Shown: positions 17,688 through 26,488 of the stretch, piece after piece | How the letters are laid out: the number at the start of each line of letters is the position of its first letter | Position numbering within the stretch: position 1 is the first letter of the stretch | NCBI GenBank assembly: GCA_021155045.1 | Contig: JAJNQB010000006.1 | Span: 248,001 to 312,000 of the forward strand | Direction: 5' to 3' | Origin: Arcticibacter sp. | GTDB taxonomy: Bacteria; Bacteroidota; Bacteroidia; 2-12-FULL-35-15 | DNA length: 64,000 nt | Position numbers and translations under genes: made by a program | Notes under the pieces: generated by a model | What the model saw: the letters and a program-made list of their open reading frames with translations, nothing else | The model's database searches: none | What the model was told of the DNA's origin: nothing

Positions 17688-17783
17688 ATCAGATACAAGA
17701 TATTCAACAATAATTTTTTTCTTGAATTCGACAATAAAAACCTTTGGTGCTGTTGGTCGTTTTTTTATTTCTGTTTTTTTCAT
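17628..17783 (-). CDS. Possible small or truncated ORF at the edge of the cassette block
   Basis: A 51-codon frame starts with ATG at 17783 (MKKTEIKKRPTAPKVFIVEF) and reads into the antisense of the 3' end of the LexA-like gene, which it overlaps by 60 bases. The Lys-rich start looks protein-like, but the second half is probably a readthrough into unrelated sequence. It may be the remnant of a third cassette truncated at its junction with the chromosome. No family was recognised. Confidence 0.25.
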   Translation of the reverse strand: MKKTEIKKRPTAPKVFIVEFKKKIIVEYLVSDLTKTNNIFYYTFNQQIIFI

Positions 17784-17888
17784 GCTTACACGTTTTTAGC
17801 GTAAACCTATTTTGGGACGAGACAGAATAGTCAATAATTGCAGACTGTCAGATGAAATATTCTCCAGTCTATGTTATGCGGTCGTTTT

Positions 17889-18431
17889 TTATTTCTGTCG
17901 TTCATATTCAACTTCTGTTTGTCCGCCACCTGCTGCAAAAATTGGTAATGCAATTAATAATAAAAATCCTGAACCGCCTGAATTCATAATTACTATGTTA
18001 TTGTCTTTTGTCAAGCCAATGTATTTTGTGTTTTCAGCTAATACCCAAACTAAAGGCCCTACAATAAAATTTGCGTTTACTTGTCGTCTTACTTTGAAAT
18101 ATCCTTTTCTAAACCTTCCCTTAATAGTCAAGCTATCAATAGCTGTTTCGTTGTCAAATACTTTTAATTTTATTTTGTTTTTGTCGATTGGAGAGAAATT
18201 AACTGTGAGGTCTTGCTGTCTGTAAATTGTGTCGTAATTGAAATTGTTGTAAAGAGTCCTGTAAGAATAAACAGTGTCACTTTTTGAATTTTTGAAGTCG
18301 CCACTTAGTTTGTCAAATGAATTTTCGTCTAAGTGTTGGTCTTTTCCGATTCTGCTTTTTAGTCTACCTGTCGAGCAGGAACAGACCAACAAAATCAAAC
18401 TTAAAAATATTATAATACTCTTTTGGGTCAT
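17889..18431 (-). CDS. Hypothetical lipoprotein in a cassette
   Basis: This 180-residue protein has a lipoprotein signal peptide: MTQKSIIIFLSLILLVCSCS, with a lipobox cysteine at 17 or 19. A beta-rich domain follows with DSLTIKGRFRKGYFKVRRQ (about 122-140), and a hydrophobic glycine-rich segment lies near the C-terminus (FLLLIALPIFAAGGG). No family was recognised. It lies alone between attC-like boundaries, which suggests it arrived as a mobile cassette. The start is 37 bases after the core site GTTATGC. Confidence 0.7.
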   Translation of the reverse strand: MTQKSIIIFLSLILLVCSCSTGRLKSRIGKDQHLDENSFDKLSGDFKNSKSDTVYSYRTLYNNFNYDTIYRQQDLTVNFSPIDKNKIKLKVFDNETAIDSLTIKGRFRKGYFKVRRQVNANFIVGPLVWVLAENTKYIGLTKDNNIVIMNSGGSGFLLLIALPIFAAGGGQTEVEYERQK

Positions 18432-18469
18432 TGCACTATTTCTGTTTGTCTGGTGTCATTTAAAATGCC

Positions 18470-18600
18470 GCATAACGGTTTCGGGCTTTGCGTTGGTGGG
18501 CTTTTGAAACCGAAAACTGTCTGCCAGCACTAACGTTTATTAATTGCTCAAATGTTTCTTTTACCACTGTCCGCCCACTAACGCAAAACCCGTGTTATGC
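18470..18600 (-). repeat. attC-like recombination site
   Basis: Outer 7-mers GCATAAC (18470-18476) and GTTATGC (18594-18600) are exact inverse complements. Inside them GGGCTTTGCGTTGGTGGGC (18483-18501) pairs with GCCCACTAACGCAAAACCC (18573-18591), 17 of 19 positions. The 131-base length, R-box/L-box layout, extended imperfect hairpin and position between two co-directional ORFs all fit an integron attC. It is more GC-rich than flanking DNA. Confidence 0.6.
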
Positions 18601-19718
18601 CTCGTTATTCTGTCAGTCAATACTTTCGCGTTCAATTGTCCTTAAAAGTTTTTCAATAGTTTCGTTGTATTCGATTCTATCGAATTCGATCTTTTCTCCT
18701 TTTGGAGTGCGAACCTCCATTGCAGATTTGATAAAGTTAAATGAAAATGAAACGCTACCTTGATTTGCTCTAAGTCCATGCCTACGAGATCTTGAAACAA
18801 TAAACGTGTACAAAGACTGGCCCGCTCTTAAAGTCCTATCAAATCCTCTTTCTCTCATTTGATTTATTAATTGAAGAATGTCGGGTTTTTTGTCAAGGTT
18901 AATTTCTCGATAAAAATTTTCGATCTCGTCCCAACTCAAAATAAATTCTCCTTCAACTCCATTGCCCTTTTCATAATATTCAGCAAGTTTGCCAAAATCT
19001 ATTTCAGGAAACTCCACTTTTAAAGTGGATGGCATTGCTTTTTCAAACACCCATTTAGTTATTAAAGTGCAAAGTCTTTTTATATCGGAGCTTGATGTCT
19101 CGAAAATTATGCAGTCATCCCATTTAAAAATGTATCTTGGATTTGGTTCGTAACCGTAGTAATAAATTCTACAATTTCTGTTGTCATTACCAAACCAGAG
19201 GCTATAAGAAGAGAAACTTTCTTCCATAACTGCATTCTGTGAAATAGTCGCCATTTGTGGACTTAATGTGTTTATGTTCGCCCTTAATTTTTCTAATTGT
19301 CTTTTCTTCTCGTCAATGAAATCAAATTTTGAATATAATTCGTCAAGCGTTTTGTTTTGCAGCCAATTTCCAATGGCATCCATCGTTCTTAGCTTGTCGA
19401 AAGTTCTTCCGTTAGCAATAGATTTTCCGTTCTCTATGAAGGTAGTATAAAACTCGGGGCCTTTGTGTTTTAAACCATTCCAGTCGTTGGCAAAACAATG
19501 AATTGAACATTGTCTCGATTGTTTTGCAATAGTGCATTCAGATTGAGTTCCAGCTTCTTTTAATGTAATACCGATGTCTGATTTTGGCTTATTTGACGTA
19601 AGTCCGAGAAATTTGGAAATAAGATTTTGCTTACCCCAGAATTCGTCTTTTAATTCTTGGTAAAACTTTCTTGCGTATATTTCTTCTTTCTGTGTCACGT
19701 CTTATAATGAGGCATAAC
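18594..19718 (-). mobile_element. Integron-like gene cassette 1
   Basis: The unit is bounded by GTTATGCCTCGTTAT (18594-18608) and ATAATGAGGCATAAC (19704-19718), inverted repeats matching at 14 of 15 positions. On the minus strand the core GTTATGC is followed after 13 bases by the ORF start, and the inverse core GCATAAC follows the ORF closely. Such complementarity between cassette start and the inverse core after the ORF is expected for integron cassettes. Confidence 0.55.
18613..19698 (-). CDS. Hypothetical protein in a cassette
   Basis: This 361-residue protein begins with GTG (MTQKEEIYARKFYQELKDEF). I recognise no family. Visible features are a Cys/His-containing segment QCSIHCFANDWNGLKHKG (about 63-80), a Lys/Arg-rich predicted helix near 128-145 and an Arg-rich stretch SRSRRHGLRANQG (about 310-322). 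There is no signal peptide, so it is probably cytoplasmic. Codon use is less AT-biased than in neighbouring housekeeping genes. It lies between GTTATGCCTC and GAGGCATAAC inverted repeats, consistent with acquisition as a cassette. Confidence 0.7.
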   Translation of the reverse strand: MTQKEEIYARKFYQELKDEFWGKQNLISKFLGLTSNKPKSDIGITLKEAGTQSECTIAKQSRQCSIHCFANDWNGLKHKGPEFYTTFIENGKSIANGRTFDKLRTMDAIGNWLQNKTLDELYSKFDFIDEKKRQLEKLRANINTLSPQMATISQNAVMEESFSSYSLWFGNDNRNCRIYYYGYEPNPRYIFKWDDCIIFETSSSDIKRLCTLITKWVFEKAMPSTLKVEFPEIDFGKLAEYYEKGNGVEGEFILSWDEIENFYREINLDKKPDILQLINQMRERGFDRTLRAGQSLYTFIVSRSRRHGLRANQGSVSFSFNFIKSAMEVRTPKGEKIEFDRIEYNETIEKLLRTIERESID

Positions 19719-19738
19719 TCTCTTATATCCCCAAGTAT

Positions 19739-19794
19739 TTAACATCAAACCGTGCTAATACGACCAAAATCGGTTGTATTAGCACAGTTGTTAA
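19739..19794. repeat. Imperfect palindrome beside the cassette block
   Basis: GTGCTAATACGACC (19752-19765) and GGTTGTATTAGCAC (19772-19785) pair at 13 of 14 positions around a 6-base loop. Outer TTAACA (19739-19744) and TGTTAA (19789-19794) add a second paired level. The two-level layout recalls a short attC or an attachment site at the edge of the cassette block, but the outer boxes fit the core consensus only partly. Confidence 0.45.
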
Positions 19795-19882
19795 TTGCTC
19801 TCTCTTGGAAATTATTTTTCAAATTATTATCGTCTACCACTCTTTAGCTAAAGTATAAAAAATTTCTACCCCTCAAAAAAAT

Positions 19883-19905
19883 AGCCGAAAATTTATTTTT
19901 CGGCT
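19883..19905 (-). terminator. Terminator of lon
   Basis: AGCCGAAAA and TTTTCGGCT form a 9-base stem. On the minus strand it is followed by ATTTTTTT, an intrinsic terminator 11 bases after the lon stop codon. Confidence 0.8.
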
Positions 19906-19915
19906 GCCTATTTTC

Positions 19916-22393
19916 TTACTTTTTCTTTTCATCTTTCACACTAAAGTCAATTGGTTTATCAACCAATTCTTTTAGTAAAGCATGTTTTACTACATCAATC
20001 ATTTTTTCAACATAAATAAACTTTAAGCCTTTTAAATAATCTGCTTTTATGTCTTCAATATCTTTTTTATTATCAACACTTAAAATAATTTCTTTTATGC
20101 CTGCACGTTTTGCTGCTAATATTTTTTCTTTGATACCGCCAACAGCTAATACTCTTCCGCGTAGGGTAATTTCACCTGTCATGGCTAAATGAGTTTTTAC
20201 TTTACGTTGTGTAAATGCGCTTGCTAAAGCAGTAAGCATGGTAATTCCAGCGCTTGGTCCATCTTTGGGTGTTGCTCCTTCCGGAACATGAATGTGCACA
20301 TTCCATTTATCAAATACTTCAGGGTTTAATTTTAAAATATCGCTGTGCGATTTTAAATATTCCAATGCAATCACAGCAGATTCTTTCATTACATCTCCTA
20401 AATTGCCTGTTAATGTTAGTTTTCCAGTTCCTTTTGTTAAACTACTTTCAATAAATAAAATATCGCCACCAACGGGAGTCCATGCTAAGCCTGTAACAAC
20501 TCCAGCCACATCATTTCCTTGATAACGGTCTTTTTCATGTGAAGGACCAAGAATTTTATTCAACTCTTTTTCTGTAACTGCGGTATTGTATTTTTGTTCC
20601 ATTGCTATTGATTTAGCAGCGTAACGTACAATTTTTGCAATCACTTTTTCTAAACTTCTTACACCACTTTCTCTGGTATAGTTTTCTATGATGTACTCAA
20701 ATATTTTTTTATCCAGTTGTAATTGTTCTTTTTTTACACCTTGTTCTTCCAATTGTTTTGGAAACAAATGGCGTTTTGCTATTTCAACTTTTTCTTCTGT
20801 TGTATAACCCGTAATTTCAATAATTTCCATTCTGTCGCGCAAAGCAGGTTGAATAGTGCTTAATGAATTTGCTGTAGCAATAAACATCACATTGGAAAGG
20901 TCGTAATCCAACTCAATAAAATTATCGTAGAATGTATTGTTTTGTTCTGGGTCAAGCACTTCAAGCAAGGCAGACGATGGGTCGCCATGAAAATCATTTC
21001 CTACTTTATCTATTTCATCTAAAACAAAAACAGGGTTAGATGTACCTACTTTTTTTAAATTTTGAATAATTCTTCCAGGCATTGCACCAATGTATGTTTT
21101 TCTGTGTCCGCGAATTTCAGCTTCATCACGTAATCCGCCTAAACTCATACGCACGTATTTTCTTCCTAAACTTTCGGCAATACTTTTTCCTAAAGATGTT
21201 TTACCAACTCCCGGAGGTCCGTACAAACAAATAATTGGCGATTTCATATTGCCTTTTAATTTAAGTACAGCCAGGTGTTCAAGTATGCGTTCTTTTACCT
21301 TATCCATTCCAAAATGGTCTTTGTTCAATATCCTTTCGGCACGTTTTAAATCAAAATTATCGGTTGTATTTTCGTTCCAAGGTAAATCTAAAAGTACTTC
21401 TACATAATTTGTTTGCACCGAATATTCTGCCGAATTTGGATTCATTCGTTCCAATTTAGTAATTGCTTTTTCAAATGCTTCGGCAGTTGCTTTATTCCAT
21501 TTTTTTGTTTTCGATTTTTCGCGCATTTCAGCAATATCTTGTGTGAAATTATTTTCACCAAGTTCTTCTTGTATGGTTTTTAATTGCTGATGCAAAAAAT
21601 AATCGCGTTGTTGTTTATCAAGGTCAACTTTTACTTTTGATTGAATTTGATTTTTTAATTCCAACATTTGCAATTCCTTTGTAAGATTTGAAAGTAGGAG
21701 TGTAGCACGTTCTTTTAAATCACTTACTTCCAACATTTTTTGTTTTTCTGCAACAAGAGCATTCATGTTGGACGAAATAAAATTGATTAAAAAAGAAGGG
21801 CTTTCGATATTACGCAAAGCAAAATTTGCTTCCGTAGGTATATGCGGACTTTGTTTTATAATTTGTGCTGCCAAATCTTTTAAAGAAGAAATAAGTGCAA
21901 TAAATTCCTGACTATCTTTTTTAGGACTTGTTTCATTAAAAGCATTTATTTTAGCTTTTATGTAAGGTTCTGTTTGTAGTATTTCACCTAACTCAAAACG
22001 TTTTTTCCCTTGAATAATTACTGTTGTGTTTCCATCGGGCATGCGCAACATTTTAATGATGTGTGCAATGGTTCCTATTTTATTCAAATCATCTACGGTA
22101 GGGTCTTCAATACTATCATCTTTTTGAGAAACCACACCAATAGTTTTATTTCCTTTGTAAGCATCTTTTATAAGGCTGATGGATTTGTCTCTACCAACAG
22201 TAATTGGAATTACAACACCAGGGAAAAGAACGGTATTGCGCAATGGTAAAATTGACAGTTCTTCAGGTGTTTTCTCCGAATTCATTTGGTCTTCATCTTC
22301 CGATGAAAGCAAAGGAATAAATTCGGTGTCTTCATCTATGATATTTCCACTAAGTAGTGGTGATAAGCCATTCAAGTCAAAATTGTCGGTCAT
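19916..22393 (-). CDS. lon: ATP-dependent protease Lon
   Basis: This 825-residue protein is the cytosolic AAA+ protease LonA that degrades misfolded and regulatory proteins. The N-terminal LAN domain begins near ILPLRNTVLFPGVVIPI (about 47). A coiled region and AAA+ module follow, with Walker A GPPGVGKT and Walker B VFVLDEIDK. The protease domain has catalytic Ser714 in PKDGPSAG and the Lys in LAVGGIKEKILAA. The acidic N-terminal extension of about 40 residues is common in Bacteroidota. It stands alone, with a terminator at 19883-19905. Confidence 0.95.
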   Translation of the reverse strand: MTDNFDLNGLSPLLSGNIIDEDTEFIPLLSSEDEDQMNSEKTPEELSILPLRNTVLFPGVVIPITVGRDKSISLIKDAYKGNKTIGVVSQKDDSIEDPTVDDLNKIGTIAHIIKMLRMPDGNTTVIIQGKKRFELGEILQTEPYIKAKINAFNETSPKKDSQEFIALISSLKDLAAQIIKQSPHIPTEANFALRNIESPSFLINFISSNMNALVAEKQKMLEVSDLKERATLLLSNLTKELQMLELKNQIQSKVKVDLDKQQRDYFLHQQLKTIQEELGENNFTQDIAEMREKSKTKKWNKATAEAFEKAITKLERMNPNSAEYSVQTNYVEVLLDLPWNENTTDNFDLKRAERILNKDHFGMDKVKERILEHLAVLKLKGNMKSPIICLYGPPGVGKTSLGKSIAESLGRKYVRMSLGGLRDEAEIRGHRKTYIGAMPGRIIQNLKKVGTSNPVFVLDEIDKVGNDFHGDPSSALLEVLDPEQNNTFYDNFIELDYDLSNVMFIATANSLSTIQPALRDRMEIIEITGYTTEEKVEIAKRHLFPKQLEEQGVKKEQLQLDKKIFEYIIENYTRESGVRSLEKVIAKIVRYAAKSIAMEQKYNTAVTEKELNKILGPSHEKDRYQGNDVAGVVTGLAWTPVGGDILFIESSLTKGTGKLTLTGNLGDVMKESAVIALEYLKSHSDILKLNPEVFDKWNVHIHVPEGATPKDGPSAGITMLTALASAFTQRKVKTHLAMTGEITLRGRVLAVGGIKEKILAAKRAGIKEIILSVDNKKDIEDIKADYLKGLKFIYVEKMIDVVKHALLKELVDKPIDFSVKDEKKK

Positions 22394-22538
22394 ATATATG
22401 TAAAATAAAGTGATTAAAATTTATAAAACTAAGTGCTGTTTTTCAATACTTATGCCAAGCACAATATATGGACAAATTGACACTTCGCAGACCTTTGCTT
22501 CTTTCATTTGTCTGTTTAGGCTTGAAAAAATTGATGAA

Positions 22539-23249
22539 TTAATATTTCAATATTCTTCCTTCAAATTTTTTGCAGTTGAAAAGCAAAAGTTTATTTGTTA
22601 ATGTAGGCGTATCTAAAATTACATTTATTGTTTCTTGTGCCATCATGCTTCCGCAGATTGCTGGGATGCTTCCTAAAACACCATTTTCAGAACAGTTTGG
22701 AACATCTTCTGCATTTGGTGGTTCTGGAAATAAATCGGTTAAATTTTTGCTTTTATGATAGTTGAATGTTGCTATTTGTACTTCATAACCCAAAATACTT
22801 CCATAAACTAAAGTTTTTTTCAAATTTACAGAAATAGTATTAACAACATATCTTGTCATAAAATTATCACAACCATCAACAATTATATCGTAGTTAAATA
22901 AAATTTTTTCTGCATTGCTTTCATTTATCAACGTGTTGTGAACAATAATATTTATGCTTGGATTTTGTTTTGAAAGTTTTTCGGCAGCAACCAAGGCTTT
23001 TGATTTTCCAATATCTTCATTTGAATATAAAATTTGACGATGAAGATTTGAAATTTCTACAGTATCAAAATCAACAATTCCAATGGTTCCAACTCCCATG
23101 CTTGTTAGGTATTGTAAAACTGGGCAACCCAAACCTCCTGCACCTATTACAACAACTTTTGCTTGTTTGATTTTTACTTGTCCCTCAAAGCCAACATCTT
23201 CAAGTATAATTTGTTTTTGATATCTATTAAATTCTTCTTTGCTTAACAT
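22539..23249 (-). CDS. thiF: Thiamine biosynthesis adenylyltransferase ThiF
   Basis: This 236-residue E1-like enzyme adenylates the C-terminal Gly-Gly of ThiS so that sulfur can be added for thiazole formation. It shows the nucleotide motif GAGGLGCP (about 37-44), the ISNLHRQ segment and a conserved Cys in NCSENGVLG. It could be read as MoeB, but its place as the last gene of the thi operon, overlapping thiH by 7 bases, supports ThiF. The N-terminus RYQKQIIL is typical of the family. Confidence 0.9.
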   Translation of the reverse strand: MLSKEEFNRYQKQIILEDVGFEGQVKIKQAKVVVIGAGGLGCPVLQYLTSMGVGTIGIVDFDTVEISNLHRQILYSNEDIGKSKALVAAEKLSKQNPSINIIVHNTLINESNAEKILFNYDIIVDGCDNFMTRYVVNTISVNLKKTLVYGSILGYEVQIATFNYHKSKNLTDLFPEPPNAEDVPNCSENGVLGSIPAICGSMMAQETINVILDTPTLTNKLLLFNCKKFEGRILKY

Positions 23250-24361
23250 GGTGAAAACTGTTTATCCCAATCTTTGTAAACTGGTTCATAGCCACTATTA
23301 ATAATTAAATCGCTAATTTCTTTTAAGCTTCTTTCATCACTTATTTCGAATTGTTCCAATGATGTTGGTTCAACCGAATATCCTCCCGGGTTTGTTTTTG
23401 AGCCAGCACTCATTGATGTAACTCCGAGTGGTATAACATGATTTCTGAAATTTTCTGATTCTCTCGTAGATATAGAAAGTTCTACATCTTCATTCAACAA
23501 ACGATAAGCTGTTAATAGTTGAACAAGGTTTTTATCGCTTACAATTACATTGGGTTCAATGATTCCTTCTGCTGGGCGCATTCTAGGGAATGATATTGAA
23601 TATTTTGTTTTCCAATAGTTTTTTTGAAGATAATCTAAATGCAATGCACAAAAAAAAGATTCAACTCTCCAATCTTCTAAGCCTAATAAAACGCCTAAGC
23701 CAATCTTATGCATATCGGAATTTCCAATTCTATCGGGGGTTTCAAGTCGATAATTAAAATTTGATTTTTTTCCTTTAGGATGATATGTTTTGTAAACTTC
23801 TTGATGATATGTTTCTTGATAAACCAAAACAGAATACACCCCAGCATCATGAAGTTGTTTGTATTCTTCCGTTTCAAGTGGCTGAACCTCTATTGAAATA
23901 TTAGCAAAATAGGGTTTGATTAGTTTTATTGCATTTAAAAAATAATTAATGTGTACGGTATGATTTGCTTCTCCAGTAACCAATAGAATATGATTAAATC
24001 CTTGTTTTTTTAATTCTTTAATTTCAGAAATTATTTCCGTATCGGTTAATGTTTTTCGTTTTACTTTATTATCCAAACTGAATCCACAATAAGTACAAAT
24101 GTTATTACATTCATTGCTCAGATACATTGGAGCATATAATTGGATGGTTTTTCCAAATCTTTTTTGAGTAAGTTTATTTGACTGTATAGCCATTTGTTCA
24201 ATGTATGGCTCTGCTACTGGAGAAATTAAAGCTTTAAAATCTTCTAAATTTGGCTTTGTAGTATTCAATGCTTTGATAACATCATATTCACTTTTTTGGT
24301 GAATAGACGTTTTTACATCTTCCCAATTGTATTGATTAAATATGTTTAAAAAACTATGCAT
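23243..24361 (-). CDS. thiH: 2-iminoacetate synthase ThiH (radical SAM)
   Basis: This 372-residue radical SAM enzyme cleaves tyrosine to dehydroglycine (2-iminoacetate) for the thiazole ring. The 4Fe-4S motif CNNICTYC (CxxxCxxC, about 84-91) is visible, and the C-terminal SMSAGSKTNPGGY block is typical of ThiH. Use of ThiH rather than ThiO means thiazole is made from tyrosine in this organism. It overlaps thiF and thiG by 7 and 8 bases. Confidence 0.93.
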   Translation of the reverse strand: MHSFLNIFNQYNWEDVKTSIHQKSEYDVIKALNTTKPNLEDFKALISPVAEPYIEQMAIQSNKLTQKRFGKTIQLYAPMYLSNECNNICTYCGFSLDNKVKRKTLTDTEIISEIKELKKQGFNHILLVTGEANHTVHINYFLNAIKLIKPYFANISIEVQPLETEEYKQLHDAGVYSVLVYQETYHQEVYKTYHPKGKKSNFNYRLETPDRIGNSDMHKIGLGVLLGLEDWRVESFFCALHLDYLQKNYWKTKYSISFPRMRPAEGIIEPNVIVSDKNLVQLLTAYRLLNEDVELSISTRESENFRNHVIPLGVTSMSAGSKTNPGGYSVEPTSLEQFEISDERSLKEISDLIINSGYEPVYKDWDKQFSPC

Positions 24362-25124
24362 TTAAAAAAGAAGTTAAAGGGCTACTTGCAGTAGCATATT
24401 TTTGAATACTACCAAGTTTTGCTTCATAAGCCATACGTCCTGATTCAACAGCAAGTTTAAATGCTTTTGCCATTTGTGATGGATTACCTGCAACAGCAAT
24501 TGCAGTATTCACTAAAACTGCATCAGCACCAATTTCCATTGCTTTTGCTGCATCAGAAGGTGCGCCAATGCCCGCATCTATTATTACAGGAACTTTACTT
24601 TGTTCGATAATTATTTCGAGAAAATCAATTGTTTTTAATCCTTTGTTTGTTCCGATTGGTGAGCCCAATGGCATAACTGCAGCTGTTCCAGCACTTTCTA
24701 ATTGTTTGCACAAAACAGGATCGGCATGAATATATGGCAAAACAATAAAGCCAAGCTTTGCTAATTCTTCTGTTGCTTTTAACGTTTCAATTGCATCCGG
24801 TAATAAATATTTAGGATCGGGATGGATTTCTAATTTCAACCAATTTGTTTCAAGAGCTTCTCTTGCTAGTTGTGCAGCAAAAATTGCTTCTTTGGCATTT
24901 CGCGCACCAGAAGTATTTGGAAGTAAATTAATATGAGAATGTTTTAAATGTGATAGCAACAAATCTGTTTCTGTTTCTAAATCCACTCTTTTTAAAGCTA
25001 CCGTTATTAATTCTGATTCAGAAGCTAAAACAGATTCTTCCATTTGTTTAGGAGAGCCAAATTTTCCTGTTCCTAAAAATAAACGAGAACGAAATTCTTT
25101 ATTTGCAATTTTAAGCATCGACAT
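24354..25124 (-). CDS. thiG: Thiazole synthase ThiG
   Basis: This 256-residue TIM-barrel enzyme builds the thiazole phosphate from deoxyxylulose phosphate, dehydroglycine and ThiS-thiocarboxylate. Family blocks are RLFLGTGKFGS (about 14-24), VALKRVD and VPVIIDAGIGAPSDAAKAMEIGADAVLVNTAIA. A catalytic Lys is in the ALKRVD segment. It overlaps thiH and thiE, as expected for a tightly packed thi operon. Confidence 0.95.
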   Translation of the reverse strand: MSMLKIANKEFRSRLFLGTGKFGSPKQMEESVLASESELITVALKRVDLETETDLLLSHLKHSHINLLPNTSGARNAKEAIFAAQLAREALETNWLKLEIHPDPKYLLPDAIETLKATEELAKLGFIVLPYIHADPVLCKQLESAGTAAVMPLGSPIGTNKGLKTIDFLEIIIEQSKVPVIIDAGIGAPSDAAKAMEIGADAVLVNTAIAVAGNPSQMAKAFKLAVESGRMAYEAKLGSIQKYATASSPLTSFLNA

Positions 25125-25743
25125 GAGATATGTTTTTTATTTGTTCAATAATTAATTTTTTATTTGCTGCATTTGTGAGCATTCCCGAAATTGCAATGCC
25201 ATGAATTCCTGTTTTTAATATTGTTTTACAATCTTCCAATTCTATTCCTCCAATTGCATAGATTGGAATTGATTTTTGATCAGCATTTAATTTGGAGATA
25301 ATATTTTTATATCCTTCCAATCCTAAAATGGGACTTAAATTATTTTTTGTGGAAGTAAATTTAAAAGGTCCTAACCCGATATAATCACATTTTTCATTTA
25401 TTCTTTTGACAACATGTTCTATTGTATTTGCTGTTCCTCCAATAATTTTTGAATTTCCTAATATGTTTTTTGCTTCTGAAATTGTCATGTCTGATAAACC
25501 TAAATGAACACCATCTGCATCAGTTTTTTTAGCTATTTCAGGATTGTCATTCACAATAAATGTTGCATTATATTTATTGCAAAGTATTCTAACTTTAATG
25601 GCTGTATCTTCAACTTCATTGCTGTCGAAATTTTTCATTCTCAATTGAATCCAGGTGCAACCAGCATCTAAAATTTTTTGAATATTAATTAAATGCTCTG
25701 CTGAAATATTTCCTTGCGATATGTATTGCAGTTTACTATACAT
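25111..25743 (-). CDS. thiE: Thiamine phosphate synthase ThiE
   Basis: This 210-residue enzyme joins HMP-PP and thiazole phosphate to give thiamine phosphate. Visible motifs are IQLRMKN (about 36-42), FIVNDNPEIA, DGVHLGLSD and GGTANT, with the phosphate-binding AIGGI and ISGML near the end. All catalytic blocks are present, so this is the true ThiE of the two ThiE/TenI paralogues in the operon. It overlaps thiG by 14 bases and thiD by 8. Confidence 0.92.
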   Translation of the reverse strand: MYSKLQYISQGNISAEHLINIQKILDAGCTWIQLRMKNFDSNEVEDTAIKVRILCNKYNATFIVNDNPEIAKKTDADGVHLGLSDMTISEAKNILGNSKIIGGTANTIEHVVKRINEKCDYIGLGPFKFTSTKNNLSPILGLEGYKNIISKLNADQKSIPIYAIGGIELEDCKTILKTGIHGIAISGMLTNAANKKLIIEQIKNISHVDA

Positions 25744-26488
25744 GGTGATATGCTAATAGCGATTGATTACTTAATAGTTTTTTTTCGGTATAATGTTTAG
25801 CTAATTCACAAACTTTTTCTAAAGGATATTCTAGCGCAATATTGGCGGCAATTGCCGAAGATAAAATACAACCAGAGCCATGTTTTGGAAAGATGTCAGT
25901 TCGGTTTGGTTTAAACTCAATAATTTTTTTGTTCGTAAATAAATAATCAACACCAATTTTTTGTTTGCTATGTCCACCTTTCAAAAAAACATGGCAATAA
26001 CTTGAAAGTTCTTTTGCGGCTGCTAATTCATCATCTAAGTCTGTTATTGCTTTTGCTTCATCAATATTAGGTGTAATCAAAAAACATTTTTTTATTGTTT
26101 CAAAAAAAATGAATTTATCGGATTTATTTATAAAATTAAAATGAGTAGAAGATTTTAAAATAGGGTCATAAATTATTTTAGCTTTTTCATTTTTCGATAA
26201 AATACAATCAACTATTGTTTCCAAAAAATCAAGTGATGGTATAATTCCAACTTTAACTATTTCAATTTTATAGGTATTAAAAAGTAAGTCAATTGCATTT
26301 AATACATCGCTTAATTTTTCCCAACGTATTTCCTTAAATACATTTTCGGTTTGAAGGGTAATACTGGTGCAAACACTTAAACCATAAACATGATGCTGTT
26401 CAAATGTCTTTATATCGGCTGTTAAGCCTGCACCACCGCTAGGATCAAATCCGGCAATGGTTAAAACGTATTTGCGTAATTGTTGCAT
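25736..26488 (-). CDS. thiD: HMP/HMP-phosphate kinase ThiD
   Basis: This 250-residue ribokinase-fold enzyme phosphorylates hydroxymethylpyrimidine phosphate. The N-terminal AGFDPSGGAGLTADIKTF (about 13-30) is the substrate loop, and KHGSGCILSSAIAANIA contains the catalytic GSGC region near residue 205-208. It overlaps the tenI-like gene by 28 bases and thiE by 8. Confidence 0.94.
   Translation of the reverse strand: MQQLRKYVLTIAGFDPSGGAGLTADIKTFEQHHVYGLSVCTSITLQTENVFKEIRWEKLSDVLNAIDLLFNTYKIEIVKVGIIPSLDFLETIVDCILSKNEKAKIIYDPILKSSTHFNFINKSDKFIFFETIKKCFLITPNIDEAKAITDLDDELAAAKELSSYCHVFLKGGHSKQKIGVDYLFTNKKIIEFKPNRTDIFPKHGSGCILSSAIAANIALEYPLEKVCELAKHYTEKKLLSNQSLLAYHHV

Larger units (their letters stand above)
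17873..18600 (-). mobile_element. Integron-like gene cassette 2 with attC-like end
   Basis: Read on the minus strand, the cassette opens with GTTATGCGG (18476-18468) next to the lipoprotein ORF and closes with the inverse CCGCATAAC (17881-17873). The 9-base inverted repeat between a cassette's start and the inverse core after its ORF is a known property of integron cassettes. The site between this and the next cassette (18470-18600) folds as an attC. The downstream attC of this cassette (below 17873) is decayed or incomplete. No integrase is in the window. Confidence 0.5.

Noticed and set aside
22410..22538. Possible additional gene between lon and thiF.
   Set aside because: Frames here lack a protein-like composition and any recognised motif; the gap is treated as intergenic.
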